A stretch of 64,000 nt of DNA. Origin: Bin87 sp034423115 (GTDB lineage Bacteria; Chloroflexota; Dehalococcoidia; Lucifugimonadales; UBA3495). Below the pieces are notes generated by a model. The model had not been told where the DNA came from. It was given only the letters and a program-made list of their open reading frames with translations, and ran no database searches. Positions within the stretch are counted from its first letter, which is position 1. Each line of letters begins with the position of its first letter. Location: positions 1 to 64,000 of the forward strand of contig DAOUJD010000043.1 of the NCBI GenBank assembly GCA_034423115.1. The letters are read 5' to 3'. Shown here piece after piece: positions 1-7,441 of the stretch. The position numbers and the translations under genes were made by a program.

Positions 1-126
1 GACCGTGCCCGACGCCAGGGGGACGTCCCTCACCCTGAAGACATCGTCATCAACCTCCTTCCCTGGATTGACGGCGACCGCTACCACAAATTCCTCCGCT
101 GGGACCTTCCCGCGCCGGCGCGTTAG
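1..126 (+). CDS. C-terminal end of an unidentified protein (partial)
   Basis: The first frame is open from base 1 to a TAG at 124-126 and gives 41 residues. Their composition is protein-like and mixed (a stretch such as DIVINLLPWIDGDRYHKF), unlike the Ser/Thr-rich shadow translations of the other frames. The gene begins outside the window, so no family can be named. It is followed by a good promoter for leuB on the same strand, which suggests it is the end of a separate upstream transcription unit. What is seen is only an open frame with plausible composition. Confidence 0.5.
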   Translation, partial: DRARRQGDVPHPEDIVINLLPWIDGDRYHKFLRWDLPAPAR

Positions 127-186
127 CCATGCCCTCAACCCGCTTTGGACCGATCATCGAATGGCCCTGCCGCTTCTCACCGTCGT

Positions 187-215
187 TTGATGACCGCAAA
201 AGGGTAGGCTATACT
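187..215 (+). promoter_or_regulatory. Sigma70-type promoter of leuB
   Basis: TTGATG at 187-192 and TATACT at 210-215 are separated by exactly 17 bases, matching the -35 and -10 consensus at 5/6 and 5/6. Transcription would begin near 222, leaving a leader of about 60 bases before the leuB ATG. A short inverted repeat (GGGTAG...CTACCC) overlaps the -10 and could be an operator. Confidence 0.6.
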
Positions 216-280
216 ACCCGTCGGCTCGTTCCGGCCCCCTTTTGTTTGTACGATGGGCTGGCGGCCAGGAGCATATAACG

Positions 281-1372
281 ATGGATTTCAATGTCGCCGT
301 GCTTGGCGGGGATGGTATTGGGCCCGAGGTGACGGCCGAAGGCGTCAAAACCGTGGAGGCAGTGGGCCGGGCCTTCGGGCACAACTTCACGTTGCAGTAC
401 GGGGATGTTGGAGGCATATCAATCGACCGCCACGGAATCCCGCTGACCGACGAAGTGCAGGACGTGGCCACGGCGGCGGACGCGGTGCTTTTCGGCGCGG
501 TCGGGGGACCCAAGTGGGACGACCCGTCGGCTCCCACGCGACCGGAGGACGGACTCCTGGCGCTGAGGGCGCACCTCAGCGTGTTCGCCAACATCAGACC
601 CGTCAAGGTGTATCCGGAATTGACGGGTTCCAGTGTGCTGAAGCCCCATGTCCTTGAGGATGTGGACATGGTTGTGGTGCGGGAACTGACGGGAGGGCTG
701 TACTATGCGCAGCCCAAGGGACGTACGGAGACTCCCCAAGGCATCGTCGGCGTAGATACCATGCGCTACACCGAAGCCGAGATTGAGCGCGTGTTGCGCG
801 TTGGTTTCGAACTGGCCCGGGGACGGCGGAAAAAGTTGACCTCGGTGGATAAAGCCAACGTGTTGGAAACGTCGAGGCTCTGGCGCGCCACGGCCACGCG
901 GTTAGCTAGTGAGTATCCCGACATCGAACTGGAGCACGCCCTGGTTGATGCTTGCGCCATGCAAATAGTGTTGCGCCCGGCATCCTATGACGTGATCGTA
1001 GCGGAGAACACGTTCGGGGATATCCTCACCGACGAGGCTGCGATTCTGGCCGCATCGATGGGATTGCTGCCGTCGGCGAGCCTCTCCGGCGTGCCTCAAG
1101 CCGGCGCGCGCACGCCGGGATTCTACGAACCTATCCACGGCACGGCACCCGACATCGCGGGGCAAGGAATTGCAAACCCGTGCGGGTCCATCCTCAGCGT
1201 CGCCATGATGCTGCGATATTCACTGGGTTTGACCGAGGAAGCCGCAGCCATCGACCGGGCGGTGCAGAGTGTTCTGGAAAGGGGATACCGGACGGCGGAC
1301 ATCGCCATCTCGGGCGATACGGTAACCAGCACGGTCGACATGGGCGATCTCATCGCGCAAGCCATCGGGTAG
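281..1372 (+). CDS. leuB: 3-isopropylmalate dehydrogenase
   Basis: LeuB oxidises and decarboxylates 3-isopropylmalate with NAD+ in the third step of leucine synthesis in the cytoplasm. The 363-residue product has the family's usual length and landmarks in order: GGDGIGPEV near the N-terminus, GAVGGPKWD, the substrate-arginine segment RELTGGLYYAQPKGR, VDKANVLETSRLW, the Mg2+-aspartate regions VDACAMQ and FGDILTDEAA, and the nucleotide-binding EPIHGTAPDIAG. The ATG at 281 is chosen because AGGAG lies nine bases before it; an in-frame TTG at 242 has no such site. No other leucine gene is adjacent, so the operon is split. Isocitrate or tartrate dehydrogenase relatives are less likely given the leuB-type motifs. 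Confidence 0.93.
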   Translation: MDFNVAVLGGDGIGPEVTAEGVKTVEAVGRAFGHNFTLQYGDVGGISIDRHGIPLTDEVQDVATAADAVLFGAVGGPKWDDPSAPTRPEDGLLALRAHLSVFANIRPVKVYPELTGSSVLKPHVLEDVDMVVVRELTGGLYYAQPKGRTETPQGIVGVDTMRYTEAEIERVLRVGFELARGRRKKLTSVDKANVLETSRLWRATATRLASEYPDIELEHALVDACAMQIVLRPASYDVIVAENTFGDILTDEAAILAASMGLLPSASLSGVPQAGARTPGFYEPIHGTAPDIAGQGIANPCGSILSVAMMLRYSLGLTEEAAAIDRAVQSVLERGYRTADIAISGDTVTSTVDMGDLIAQAIG

Positions 1373-1388
1373 GCGCGGGAGTTGATCC

Positions 1389-2405
1389 TTGTTTAACCTT
1401 CTGGGCGGCGTCGGCCTGAGCGTTGCCATCATAGTTTTCCTGGCCAGCGCGGTCGCCGTCGTATTCCTCGGCGTGCAGCTGGCGAAGTATGGGGACGCGT
1501 TGGCTTCATTGACGGGCTGGGGCCGGCTGTTTGTGGGGAGCATTTTGGTCGCGCTGGCGACCTCGCTGCCGGAACTTTCCAACAACATCACGGCAGTGCG
1601 GATCGACAACCCGCAGTTGGCGCTGGGCAACGTGGTCGGGGCAAATATGGTGAACATGTTCACCTTGGCCATGGTGGCGCTGGTATTCGGCGGCAAACGA
1701 TTCCTGCAAAGGGTGGCGCCGGAGCAGGGCTACTTGGTTGTGCTGGCGGCGGTATTGACCGGATTGGCCGTGATTTTTGCCGGCATCAAGATGGGCATCA
1801 ACGTCTGGCAAATCGGGATATCGTCGATAATTTTGCTGATCGTTTACCTGATCGGGATGTGGTTCGTGTACCAGCGGCGGCCGGCCGCAGCCGATGATGA
1901 CGAGGAAGAAGACGTTGGAATGACGCTGAGCAAGGCGTGGATCATGTTCAGCCTGGTGTCCATCGGCGTGATCATAGCCGGCGTGTTTTTGGCGCAGAGC
2001 GTGGACCGCGTCGCCGATATCACGGGGATCTCATCGGGCGTTCTGGGCATCCTGGCAGTGTCAATCGTGACGACGATGCCGGAGGCCTCCGCAACGGTGG
2101 CGGCGGCTCGTATGGGCGCGGCGGACCTGGGAGTAGCGGGCCTCTACGGAAGCTGCGTGTTCAACATAACGATATTGTCATACGCGGACCCGTTCTACCG
2201 TCAAGGCATAGTGCTCAACAACCCGGAACCGGAGCATTTCGTGGCGGGGATTTTCGCCATAGGTCTCATACTGTTTGGCGGCCTGATGCTCTGGGGCCGC
2301 AATCGATTCCCGCAACCGGCGCTGGTGGTGGGACTGGCTGTGATGGCGTCCGCTTATATCGTCGGCGCCGTATGGGTGGCGACCCTTGGGGCGCCGACCT
2401 CATGA
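1389..2405 (+). CDS. Sodium/calcium exchanger family membrane protein (YrbG-like)
   Basis: This is a cation:proton or sodium/calcium antiporter of the CaCA superfamily, expected in the inner membrane. The 338-residue protein is strongly hydrophobic and shows the two diagnostic inverted alpha repeats: one with ATSLPELSNNITA and GNVVGANMVNMF in the first half, and one with TTMPEASATVAAA and GLYGSCVFNI in the second. An acidic stretch (DDDEEED, about residues 168-174) forms the cytoplasmic linker between halves, as is usual. The TTG start is supported by GGAG at 1377-1380, eight bases upstream. It starts 16 bases after leuB and is probably cotranscribed. Which cation is moved cannot be read from the sequence. 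Confidence 0.85.
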   Translation: MFNLLGGVGLSVAIIVFLASAVAVVFLGVQLAKYGDALASLTGWGRLFVGSILVALATSLPELSNNITAVRIDNPQLALGNVVGANMVNMFTLAMVALVFGGKRFLQRVAPEQGYLVVLAAVLTGLAVIFAGIKMGINVWQIGISSIILLIVYLIGMWFVYQRRPAAADDDEEEDVGMTLSKAWIMFSLVSIGVIIAGVFLAQSVDRVADITGISSGVLGILAVSIVTTMPEASATVAAARMGAADLGVAGLYGSCVFNITILSYADPFYRQGIVLNNPEPEHFVAGIFAIGLILFGGLMLWGRNRFPQPALVVGLAVMASAYIVGAVWVATLGAPTS

Positions 2406-2449
2406 CATAAATTCAGCAATCAAATACCAAAAGGACACGATACACGTTG

Positions 2450-3010
2450 ATGCTAAACACGATACTAGCGCCTACCACGATCATCAGACCGGCAGTACCC
2501 GCAGATGCGGACGAATTGGAAAAGATCTACTACTTCGCCAACCTGGACGCTGCGTTGAAAGCAGATTTGAGCCTGGCCAAGATGAAGCAGTTGGTCCGGA
2601 TGCTTGACGCCGGGGCCTTGGGCGATTTCAAGGACATCTCGCCGTCGTTCATCGAACGCTCGGACCGGGCGTTGTTCGTCGCGGTTTCGCCCGACAACAC
2701 GCCCTACGGCATGGCTGCGGTGATGAAACTCGATGACGAACGGGCCGAGTTACAGCGCGTGGCGGTGGACCCGTTGAAGCAGGGCGGCGGCACCGCCAAA
2801 AAGCTGATGCTCCACTGCATCGATTACGTTCTTTACCGCTGGAACTCCCGATACCTGGAGTTGTGGACGCGGGACCACATGCAGGCTGCGGTGAGCTTCT
2901 ACCTGAAGATAGGTTTCACGGAAACCGAGCGGTCCAAAGAGGGAACGTACCCCGAATTGAATCCGATGCATTTCCGAGCAAAACTCAACCCGGGGTTGCC
3001 CCTGTGTTAG
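2450..3010 (+). CDS. GNAT-family N-acetyltransferase
   Basis: A 186-residue single-domain GCN5-related acetyltransferase. It shows the order typical of the fold: an N-terminal IIRPAVPADADELEKIY strand-helix, a central RVAVDPLKQGGGTAKKLM segment that is the acetyl-CoA pyrophosphate loop (Q/R-x-x-G-x-A pattern), and a C-terminal AVSFYLKIGFTE, the conserved Y-x-x-x-GF element. The acceptor substrate is unknown. ATG at 2450 directly follows an in-frame TTG at 2447. The gene lies 44 bases after the exchanger, with a purine-rich AAAGGA upstream. It is convergent with the JAMM protease gene and overlaps its end by four bases. Confidence 0.8.
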   Translation: MLNTILAPTTIIRPAVPADADELEKIYYFANLDAALKADLSLAKMKQLVRMLDAGALGDFKDISPSFIERSDRALFVAVSPDNTPYGMAAVMKLDDERAELQRVAVDPLKQGGGTAKKLMLHCIDYVLYRWNSRYLELWTRDHMQAAVSFYLKIGFTETERSKEGTYPELNPMHFRAKLNPGLPLC

Positions 3011-3495
3011 ATTTCGGCTCCCTCGTAGCGGGCCAATTCCACGAACCCGTTTTCGTCGTCATCCCAACCGAACAGAGCGGATTCGACGACTCGGTCGGCA
3101 TCGATGCCCACCACCAGTTGCTGCACCGGATACGCAGGGCCATCGCCCCAGGGACTGGTAGCCACAGTTCGGTCGGTGTCGGACAGATAAGCCCGACCGT
3201 TGGGGTGGGAGTGATAGATGATTCGGGCCGGGGTGTCGGAGTCCAGGCTGCGGTTGAGTTCCATCAGGTGGGCAGAGTTGAAAACGTAGGCCGTTTCCGC
3301 CGTTCGGTCGGAAGCCGTGGGATGCGCACCGCTGGACTGATCGTTCTCGGCAGGACGTATCGCGTCGACGCCGGTCTGATCGAGTGAGCCGGTCAGCCAA
3401 CCGCAGCATTCGGCAGGAAACGCACGCCGGGCCTCCTGATATATCGAGATCAGCAGGTCGGTGGGAATATCCAGCGGATTCGTAAAATTGCTCAT
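3007..3495 (-). CDS. JAMM/MPN+ (Mov34/PAD-1) metalloprotease
   Basis: A stand-alone 162-residue prokaryotic JAB domain. The zinc-protease JAMM signature is complete: a glutamate in PAECCGWL (about residue 29) and HSHPNGRAYLSDTD (H-x-H-P-x7-S-x2-D). Bacterial members of this family cleave C-terminal extensions from ubiquitin-like sulfur-carrier proteins or release amino acids from them (family knowledge). No ThiS, MoaD or cysO-like gene is adjacent, so the substrate is unknown. A perfect inverted repeat (3508-3522) sits 13 bases upstream of the start codon. RadC at 13.3 kb contains a second, related JAB domain but a different protein context. Confidence 0.85.
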   Translation of the reverse strand: MSNFTNPLDIPTDLLISIYQEARRAFPAECCGWLTGSLDQTGVDAIRPAENDQSSGAHPTASDRTAETAYVFNSAHLMELNRSLDSDTPARIIYHSHPNGRAYLSDTDRTVATSPWGDGPAYPVQQLVVGIDADRVVESALFGWDDDENGFVELARYEGAEI

Positions 3496-3507
3496 TAAAA
3501 CCCCTTG

Positions 3508-3522
3508 TTACGAAAAACGTAA
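3508..3522. promoter_or_regulatory. Inverted repeat TTACG-N5-CGTAA upstream of the JAMM protease
   Basis: The 15-base palindrome TTACGAAAAACGTAA lies between the JAMM gene and the zinc-ribbon gene, 13 bases before the JAMM start. A near-identical copy (one base different when read on the other strand) lies in the oppA leader at 53184-53198. A second, related palindrome, TTACGG-GATAG-CCGTAA, is at 3548-3564. These look like operator half-sites, but no regulator is identified. Confidence 0.4.
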
Positions 3523-3654
3523 GATGATATGCTGTTTTCCGCGCATTTTACGGGATAGCCGTAATACTCCGGTAATGGAGTGGCGGTAAAATGGAATCAA
3601 TAGCCCGCAGCAGTGCAAAATAAAGGCCAAGCAGCCAGTCAGGATTGGAAGAAA

Positions 3655-3870
3655 ATGCAGACGCAAGTCAGGTCCCGCAAGTCGTTGATGCGTAAGGCGT
3701 GCCCCCGGTGCGGTGGCGACGTCTGCCGGATGAGAGACACGTTCGGAGTGTATCACCAGTGCGCCCAGTGCGGGCGCGAATTCCGCCGACAACCATCCGT
3801 AACGATCCCGCAGACTCCGATTACCGCTCCAGCCAATCACACCGAACAAAAAGAACCGGCGATGGTCTGA
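3655..3870 (+). CDS. Zinc-ribbon microprotein, copy 1
   Basis: A 71-residue protein with one treble-clef-like zinc ribbon: CPRCGGDV, then 14 residues on, HQCAQCGRE. The first part is basic (RSRKSLMRKA) and the tail is disordered (Pro/Thr-rich). It is a clear paralogue of the gene at 4034; both share CPxCGGxVxxxRDxxGxYHQCxQCxRE. ATG at 3655 is used because GGAAGA precedes it; an in-frame GTG at 3613 would add 14 residues but lacks a ribosome site. The function is unknown. The layout suggests a small nucleic-acid- or protein-binding adaptor. A strong terminator follows, so this gene is its own transcription unit. Confidence 0.65.
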   Translation: MQTQVRSRKSLMRKACPRCGGDVCRMRDTFGVYHQCAQCGREFRRQPSVTIPQTPITAPANHTEQKEPAMV

Positions 3871-3902
3871 CCATCGTAATCTGACAGACAACCCGCAGGC
3901 AG

Positions 3903-3940
3903 CGGCCTCGGAATTGTCTCCGAGGCCGTTTTCATTTTTT
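3903..3940 (+). terminator. Intrinsic terminator after zinc-ribbon copy 1
   Basis: A perfect 10-bp stem (CGGCCTCGGA at 3903-3912 with TCCGAGGCCG at 3919-3928), a six-base loop and a T-rich tail TTTTCATTTTTT. It separates the two zinc-ribbon paralogues. Confidence 0.85.
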
Positions 3941-4033
3941 CATACCAGACGTCCAACCCAAATCCGGCACCAGGAACTATCGAGAATCGACACAATAACA
4001 ATGTTGGCGCTCACCATCTAATAAGGAGCAAGG

Positions 4034-4273
4034 ATGATGGAAAGTTTAGTCAGCAGTCGACCGCTTGGCGAGGCCGCTCGCCGGCGGGCAGGACTCCGGT
4101 CCTGTCCCCATTGTGGGGGCAACGTGCGCCTGATCCGGGACGTGTACGGCGCTTATCACCAGTGCTTGCAGTGCAGCCGGGAAATCGATCCGGCGGCGCT
4201 GGTTGCCCCGGCACATAAACCACATATCATGACGCCGATGACTCCAGGGATCGAAGAGCGCATGGTCGCCTGA
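4034..4273 (+). CDS. Zinc-ribbon microprotein, copy 2
   Basis: A 79-residue paralogue of the protein at 3655. It carries the same ribbon CPHCGGNV ... HQCLQCSRE with identical Cys spacing and the conserved RDxxGxYHQC core, flanked by a different basic N-terminal region and a Pro/Met-rich tail. AGGAG at 4024-4028 places the start at either of two adjacent ATG codons (4034 or 4037; the second has better spacing). Conservation of the ribbon with divergence of both tails suggests a functional pair from an old local duplication. No enzymatic function is claimed. Confidence 0.7.
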   Translation: MMESLVSSRPLGEAARRRAGLRSCPHCGGNVRLIRDVYGAYHQCLQCSREIDPAALVAPAHKPHIMTPMTPGIEERMVA

Positions 4274-4336
4274 TCACTCCGGAAACGGTTCATGTCCATC
4301 GGGGTTGATCGTGAGAACCGGTCAACCCCGAAACGC

Positions 4337-4816
4337 TTAACGGTAACGCCGGGGGCGGTTGGCGTTGCGTTCGCGCACGAAATCGGCGTAGTCGCGTACC
4401 GCCTGTTCTTGACCGGCGGTTTGGATGGATCCCGGGCGCAACTGCCGGATGAACGCGATGGCCTCGTCGGGGTCGTAACCAGTGTTCACCAGGTAACAGG
4501 CCAGGATGGTGCCCGTCCTGCCGATCCCGGCGGCGCAGGTGACCACGGTGGGACGCTCCCAGGTCTCGATCTGCTGCTCGACGAAATTGACGATCTTATC
4601 GATCTGTTCCATGGAGGGGGCTTCGAAATCAGGAACCGGTTCGAATAGTTCGGTGAACCCCCACGGTTCGGACGAGATCGTATTCTCCTCCATGCGGACC
4701 ACGGCCGTGATGTCCTGACGCTCAAAGTAGATCAGATGCCTACGCTCGGTTGGGCCCATGGCGCCGGCCAAAGAGCCGTGTAGTATCCAACTGAAGTTTC
4801 GAAAATTATCCTGCAT
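4337..4816 (-). CDS. Dual-specificity/tyrosine phosphatase-like protein
   Basis: A cysteine-dependent phosphatase of 159 residues. The P-loop is intact (TCAAGIGRTGT, C-x5-R), with the general-acid region expected around EPVPDFEAPSMEQ and an N-terminal WILHGSLAGAMGP typical of atypical dual-specificity phosphatases. The start at 4816 is preferred: GGAG lies seven bases before it, and longer frames would run into the DUF167 gene, which is the upstream gene on the same strand. The two are probably cotranscribed. Substrates may be phosphoproteins or phosphorylated small molecules; the sequence does not tell. Confidence 0.8.
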   Translation of the reverse strand: MQDNFRNFSWILHGSLAGAMGPTERRHLIYFERQDITAVVRMEENTISSEPWGFTELFEPVPDFEAPSMEQIDKIVNFVEQQIETWERPTVVTCAAGIGRTGTILACYLVNTGYDPDEAIAFIRQLRPGSIQTAGQEQAVRDYADFVRERNANRPRRYR

Positions 4817-4853
4817 GGGCGTCTCCGGAATTTCTGGTGTGGCGGCGATCCCG

Positions 4854-5159
4854 TCAAGAGGTTTCGGAGCCCGTTGCGGCTGCGGGGTCTTCCAAACGCC
4901 CCAACAATGCACGGGAATCAATGCCGTAGATGTGCGCCACCTTATCACGGGAACCGCGGCCTCGCACGATCTCGATGTCCGCCGGGCGGATACTAAGAAA
5001 ATCGGCGAGAATTTCGATAACGGCGGAATTTGCTCTGCCGTTGGTCGGTGGTGAGGCGACACGAACTCGCAGTGCATCGCCATGCCGCCCCACAACTTCG
5101 CTTCTGGCGGAGTTGGGAGTAACGCGTAGCCTCAGGATGGCTGGACCCGGGTCGGACAT
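4854..5159 (-). CDS. DUF167 (YggU-like) protein
   Basis: A 101-residue protein of the conserved DUF167/YggU family. It has the expected core: LRLRVTPNSARSEVVG at the start, RVASPPTNGRANSAVIEILA in the middle (the most conserved P-x-x-x-G-x-A-N signature) and IVRGRGSRDKVAHIYG at the end. The family has a known fold but no settled function. The ATG at 5159 follows an in-frame TTG. It sits upstream of the phosphatase on the same strand and is divergent from the enoyl-CoA hydratase. Confidence 0.85.
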   Translation of the reverse strand: MSDPGPAILRLRVTPNSARSEVVGRHGDALRVRVASPPTNGRANSAVIEILADFLSIRPADIEIVRGRGSRDKVAHIYGIDSRALLGRLEDPAAATGSETS

Positions 5160-5177
5160 CAACCGTGAACGATGGTC

Positions 5178-5186
5178 TGGTATAGT
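5178..5186 (+). promoter_or_regulatory. Extended -10 promoter of the enoyl-CoA hydratase gene
   Basis: TGGTATAGT is an extended -10 (TG-N-TATAGT) located about 48 bases before the ATG at 5234. No good -35 is seen. Confidence 0.45.
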
Positions 5187-5233
5187 AATGGCACCGGACA
5201 GGGAAGGCCCTGCCGAGCTTATCGGAGAATCGG

Positions 5234-6013
5234 ATGCAGTATAGCAACATCACGCTTTCACGAGACGACCGAGTTGCCACGATTCGATTGAATCGTCCCG
5301 ACGCCCTGAACGCGCTGAGCCCCGAGTTACTCCGCGAGTTCGCCTACGCCACGAGCGAGATAGCCCAAGATCTTGAGATGAAAGCCCTGGTGATCCGGGG
5401 TGAAGGCCGAGGCTTTTGCGCAGGGGCAGACCTGCTCTTCTTTGACAAAGCCCTAGACGACCTATCTCTGCTGCCGGATTACATAAAGGACCTCAACGGA
5501 GTGCTGTGTGGACTGGAGGACCTGCCGGTCCCGACCATCGCCGCGGTGCATGGGTACGCGCTGGCGGGTGGGATGGAATTGATGATGGCTTGCGACATGG
5601 CGATCGTCGCTGACAACGCTCGCATCGGAGACCAACATGCCAACTTCGGATTGATTCCGGGGGGCGGCTCCACCCAACGGTTGCCGCGGCGCGTCGGGAT
5701 GCCACGTGCGATGGAACTACTAACTACGGGGCGCTGGCTTTCGGGTTCTGAAGCGGTGGAATGGGGTCTAGCACTCCGTTCCGTGGCTCAGGAGGCGATG
5801 GAAGAGGAGCTTGAAAATCTGCTGGCCGGTCTGCGCGCCAAGAGCCGCACCGGGTTGGCGCTGATGAAATCGCTGGCACGGGCCAGCCAGGATGTGCCGC
5901 TTCGCGATGGGGTTGCGCTGGAGAGCGCGACTTTTACCCACCTTTTTGGAACCTCACCGCATCCGAGAGAGGGCATCACCGCCTTCAAGGAGAAGCGCCA
6001 ACCGGAATTTTGA
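5234..6013 (+). CDS. Enoyl-CoA hydratase/isomerase family protein
   Basis: A 259-residue crotonase-fold enzyme, acting on a CoA thioester in fatty-acid or amino-acid breakdown. Visible elements are the N-terminal VATIRLNRPDALNALS, the oxyanion-hole segment LVIRGEGRGFCAGADL, the second oxyanion-hole/catalytic region VHGYALAGGMELMMACDMAI and GLIPGGGSTQRLPR, followed by a helical trimerisation tail. Catalytic glutamate placement resembles hydratases (the GLIPGGG loop), but the precise substrate is open. GGAG lies seven bases before the ATG. metF follows 28 bases on, probably in the same transcript. Confidence 0.88.
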   Translation: MQYSNITLSRDDRVATIRLNRPDALNALSPELLREFAYATSEIAQDLEMKALVIRGEGRGFCAGADLLFFDKALDDLSLLPDYIKDLNGVLCGLEDLPVPTIAAVHGYALAGGMELMMACDMAIVADNARIGDQHANFGLIPGGGSTQRLPRRVGMPRAMELLTTGRWLSGSEAVEWGLALRSVAQEAMEEELENLLAGLRAKSRTGLALMKSLARASQDVPLRDGVALESATFTHLFGTSPHPREGITAFKEKRQPEF

Positions 6014-6041
6014 AACACAATACACAACACAGGACAACGAT

Positions 6042-6920
6042 TTGAAGATTAGAAACATCCTAAAAGAACGACGCACCATATCCTTTGAATTCTTCCCACC
6101 GCGGGAAGCCGACGGGGTTCCCGGCGTGATAGAGGTGATCAAGGACCTGCAACGATTCAACCCCGATTTCGTTTCGGTCACCTACGGCGCGGGTGGAGGT
6201 ACAAGGGCGTTTACCGAAGAGATAACCATGCGACTAAAAGCCGAGACGCCCCTGGAAGTGATGGCACACCTAACTTGCGTGGCCCAAACACGCCCGGAGG
6301 TCCACGGCGTGCTACAGAGATTGCAAGGGGCGGGTATTGAAAACGTGATAGCGTTGCGGGGCGACCGACCTGCGGACGCTGAATCGTCGGTTCCCGGACC
6401 GGATGAATTTCCTCACGCAACTGATTTGATCACTCACATTCACGACAACTTCGATTTTGGCGTGGCGGGGGCCTGCTATCCGGAAGGACACACCGAATCA
6501 GAAGATCTGGCGACTGACATCAAATACGCGAAGATGAAGCAGGAATTGGGCGCGGACTTCCTCATCACGCAGTTGTTCTATGACAACGAGTATTTCTTTG
6601 ACCTGCGGGAGCGGGCCGCCGCCGCGGGCATCACCGTTCCGATAATTCCCGGGGTGCTCCCGATCCTCAGCACACCGCAGATTCGGCGGTTCACCTCGCT
6701 CTGCGGAGCGACCATCCCGGCGGAACTGGACGAAAAATTGGAGCGGTACGCCGACGACAACAGGGCCGTTCGGGAAATCGGGATTGAACACGCGACGCAG
6801 CAGGCTGAAGAATTGTGGGCCCACGGAGTCCCTGGCATACATTTTTACGTACTGAATCGGCGTTATTCCGTGTCGCACATCCTGAGCAACCTGAGCATCG
6901 ACGACCACACGGGAGATTAG
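6042..6920 (+). CDS. metF: 5,10-methylenetetrahydrofolate reductase
   Basis: MetF reduces 5,10-methylene-THF to 5-methyl-THF with FAD, feeding methionine synthesis. The 292-residue length matches bacterial MetF. Landmarks are SFEFFPPR at the start, VSVTYGAGGG, the ALRGDRP nucleotide-binding segment, GVAGACYPEGH, and GADFLITQLFYDN, which is highly conserved in the family. TTG at 6042 is the only start placing the protein at normal length after the preceding stop; AGGA lies a few bases upstream. No metH or metE is in the window. Confidence 0.92.
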   Translation: MKIRNILKERRTISFEFFPPREADGVPGVIEVIKDLQRFNPDFVSVTYGAGGGTRAFTEEITMRLKAETPLEVMAHLTCVAQTRPEVHGVLQRLQGAGIENVIALRGDRPADAESSVPGPDEFPHATDLITHIHDNFDFGVAGACYPEGHTESEDLATDIKYAKMKQELGADFLITQLFYDNEYFFDLRERAAAAGITVPIIPGVLPILSTPQIRRFTSLCGATIPAELDEKLERYADDNRAVREIGIEHATQQAEELWAHGVPGIHFYVLNRRYSVSHILSNLSIDDHTGD

Positions 6921-6962
6921 CTTTTCATCTCCACCAACCTGCCCCGAACGTGACCGACGCAA

Positions 6963-7415
6963 ATGTTGACCACCGGTGTGGACTTCATAGAGATCGAGCG
7001 GGTCGCCGGCGTCCTCGAGAGGTACGGCGACAGATTTCTCCGACGGATTTTCACGCCCGGAGAAATCGCCTACTGCCGAGGTCGTGCGCCCAACCTTGCC
7101 GCCCGGTTTGCCGCCAAAGAGGCGGTGATGAAATCGTTGGGCACCGGGTTTCGCGGCGTGGGATGGCGGGACGTCGAGGTGGTGAGGGCACCCAGCGGGG
7201 CTCCGAGTCCCCGGTTGCACGGGAGAGCACGGCGGCGAGCCGAGCGGCTGGGGGTAACCGAGATTGCGATCAGCCTTTCGCATTCGCGGGGTTACGCGAT
7301 GGTAGTGGCGATAGCATCGCGTCCCGACACTGAGGAAACGCGCAAGGCCGCCGAAGCCACGTTGTGGGGGGATCCGGTGGCGCCAAGGGCGGACTATCTT
7401 GAATCTGGCCTCTGA
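6963..7415 (+). CDS. acpS: Holo-[acyl-carrier-protein] synthase
   Basis: AcpS moves the 4'-phosphopantetheine arm from CoA to apo-ACP. The 150-residue product has the two Mg2+/CoA-binding signatures GVDFIEIERV (Asp near residue 7) and RFAAKEAVMKSLGTG (Glu in AAKEA), plus the C-terminal ISLSHSRGYAMVVAIA. The tail is about 25 residues longer than in typical AcpS. It directly precedes nnrED, a neighbour pairing seen in many bacteria (alr/acpS/nnr regions). A coaE gene for making its CoA substrate is at 53.5 kb. Confidence 0.9.
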   Translation: MLTTGVDFIEIERVAGVLERYGDRFLRRIFTPGEIAYCRGRAPNLAARFAAKEAVMKSLGTGFRGVGWRDVEVVRAPSGAPSPRLHGRARRRAERLGVTEIAISLSHSRGYAMVVAIASRPDTEETRKAAEATLWGDPVAPRADYLESGL

Positions 7416-7441
7416 ACAACTGCGGTACTAGGAACTGCATC

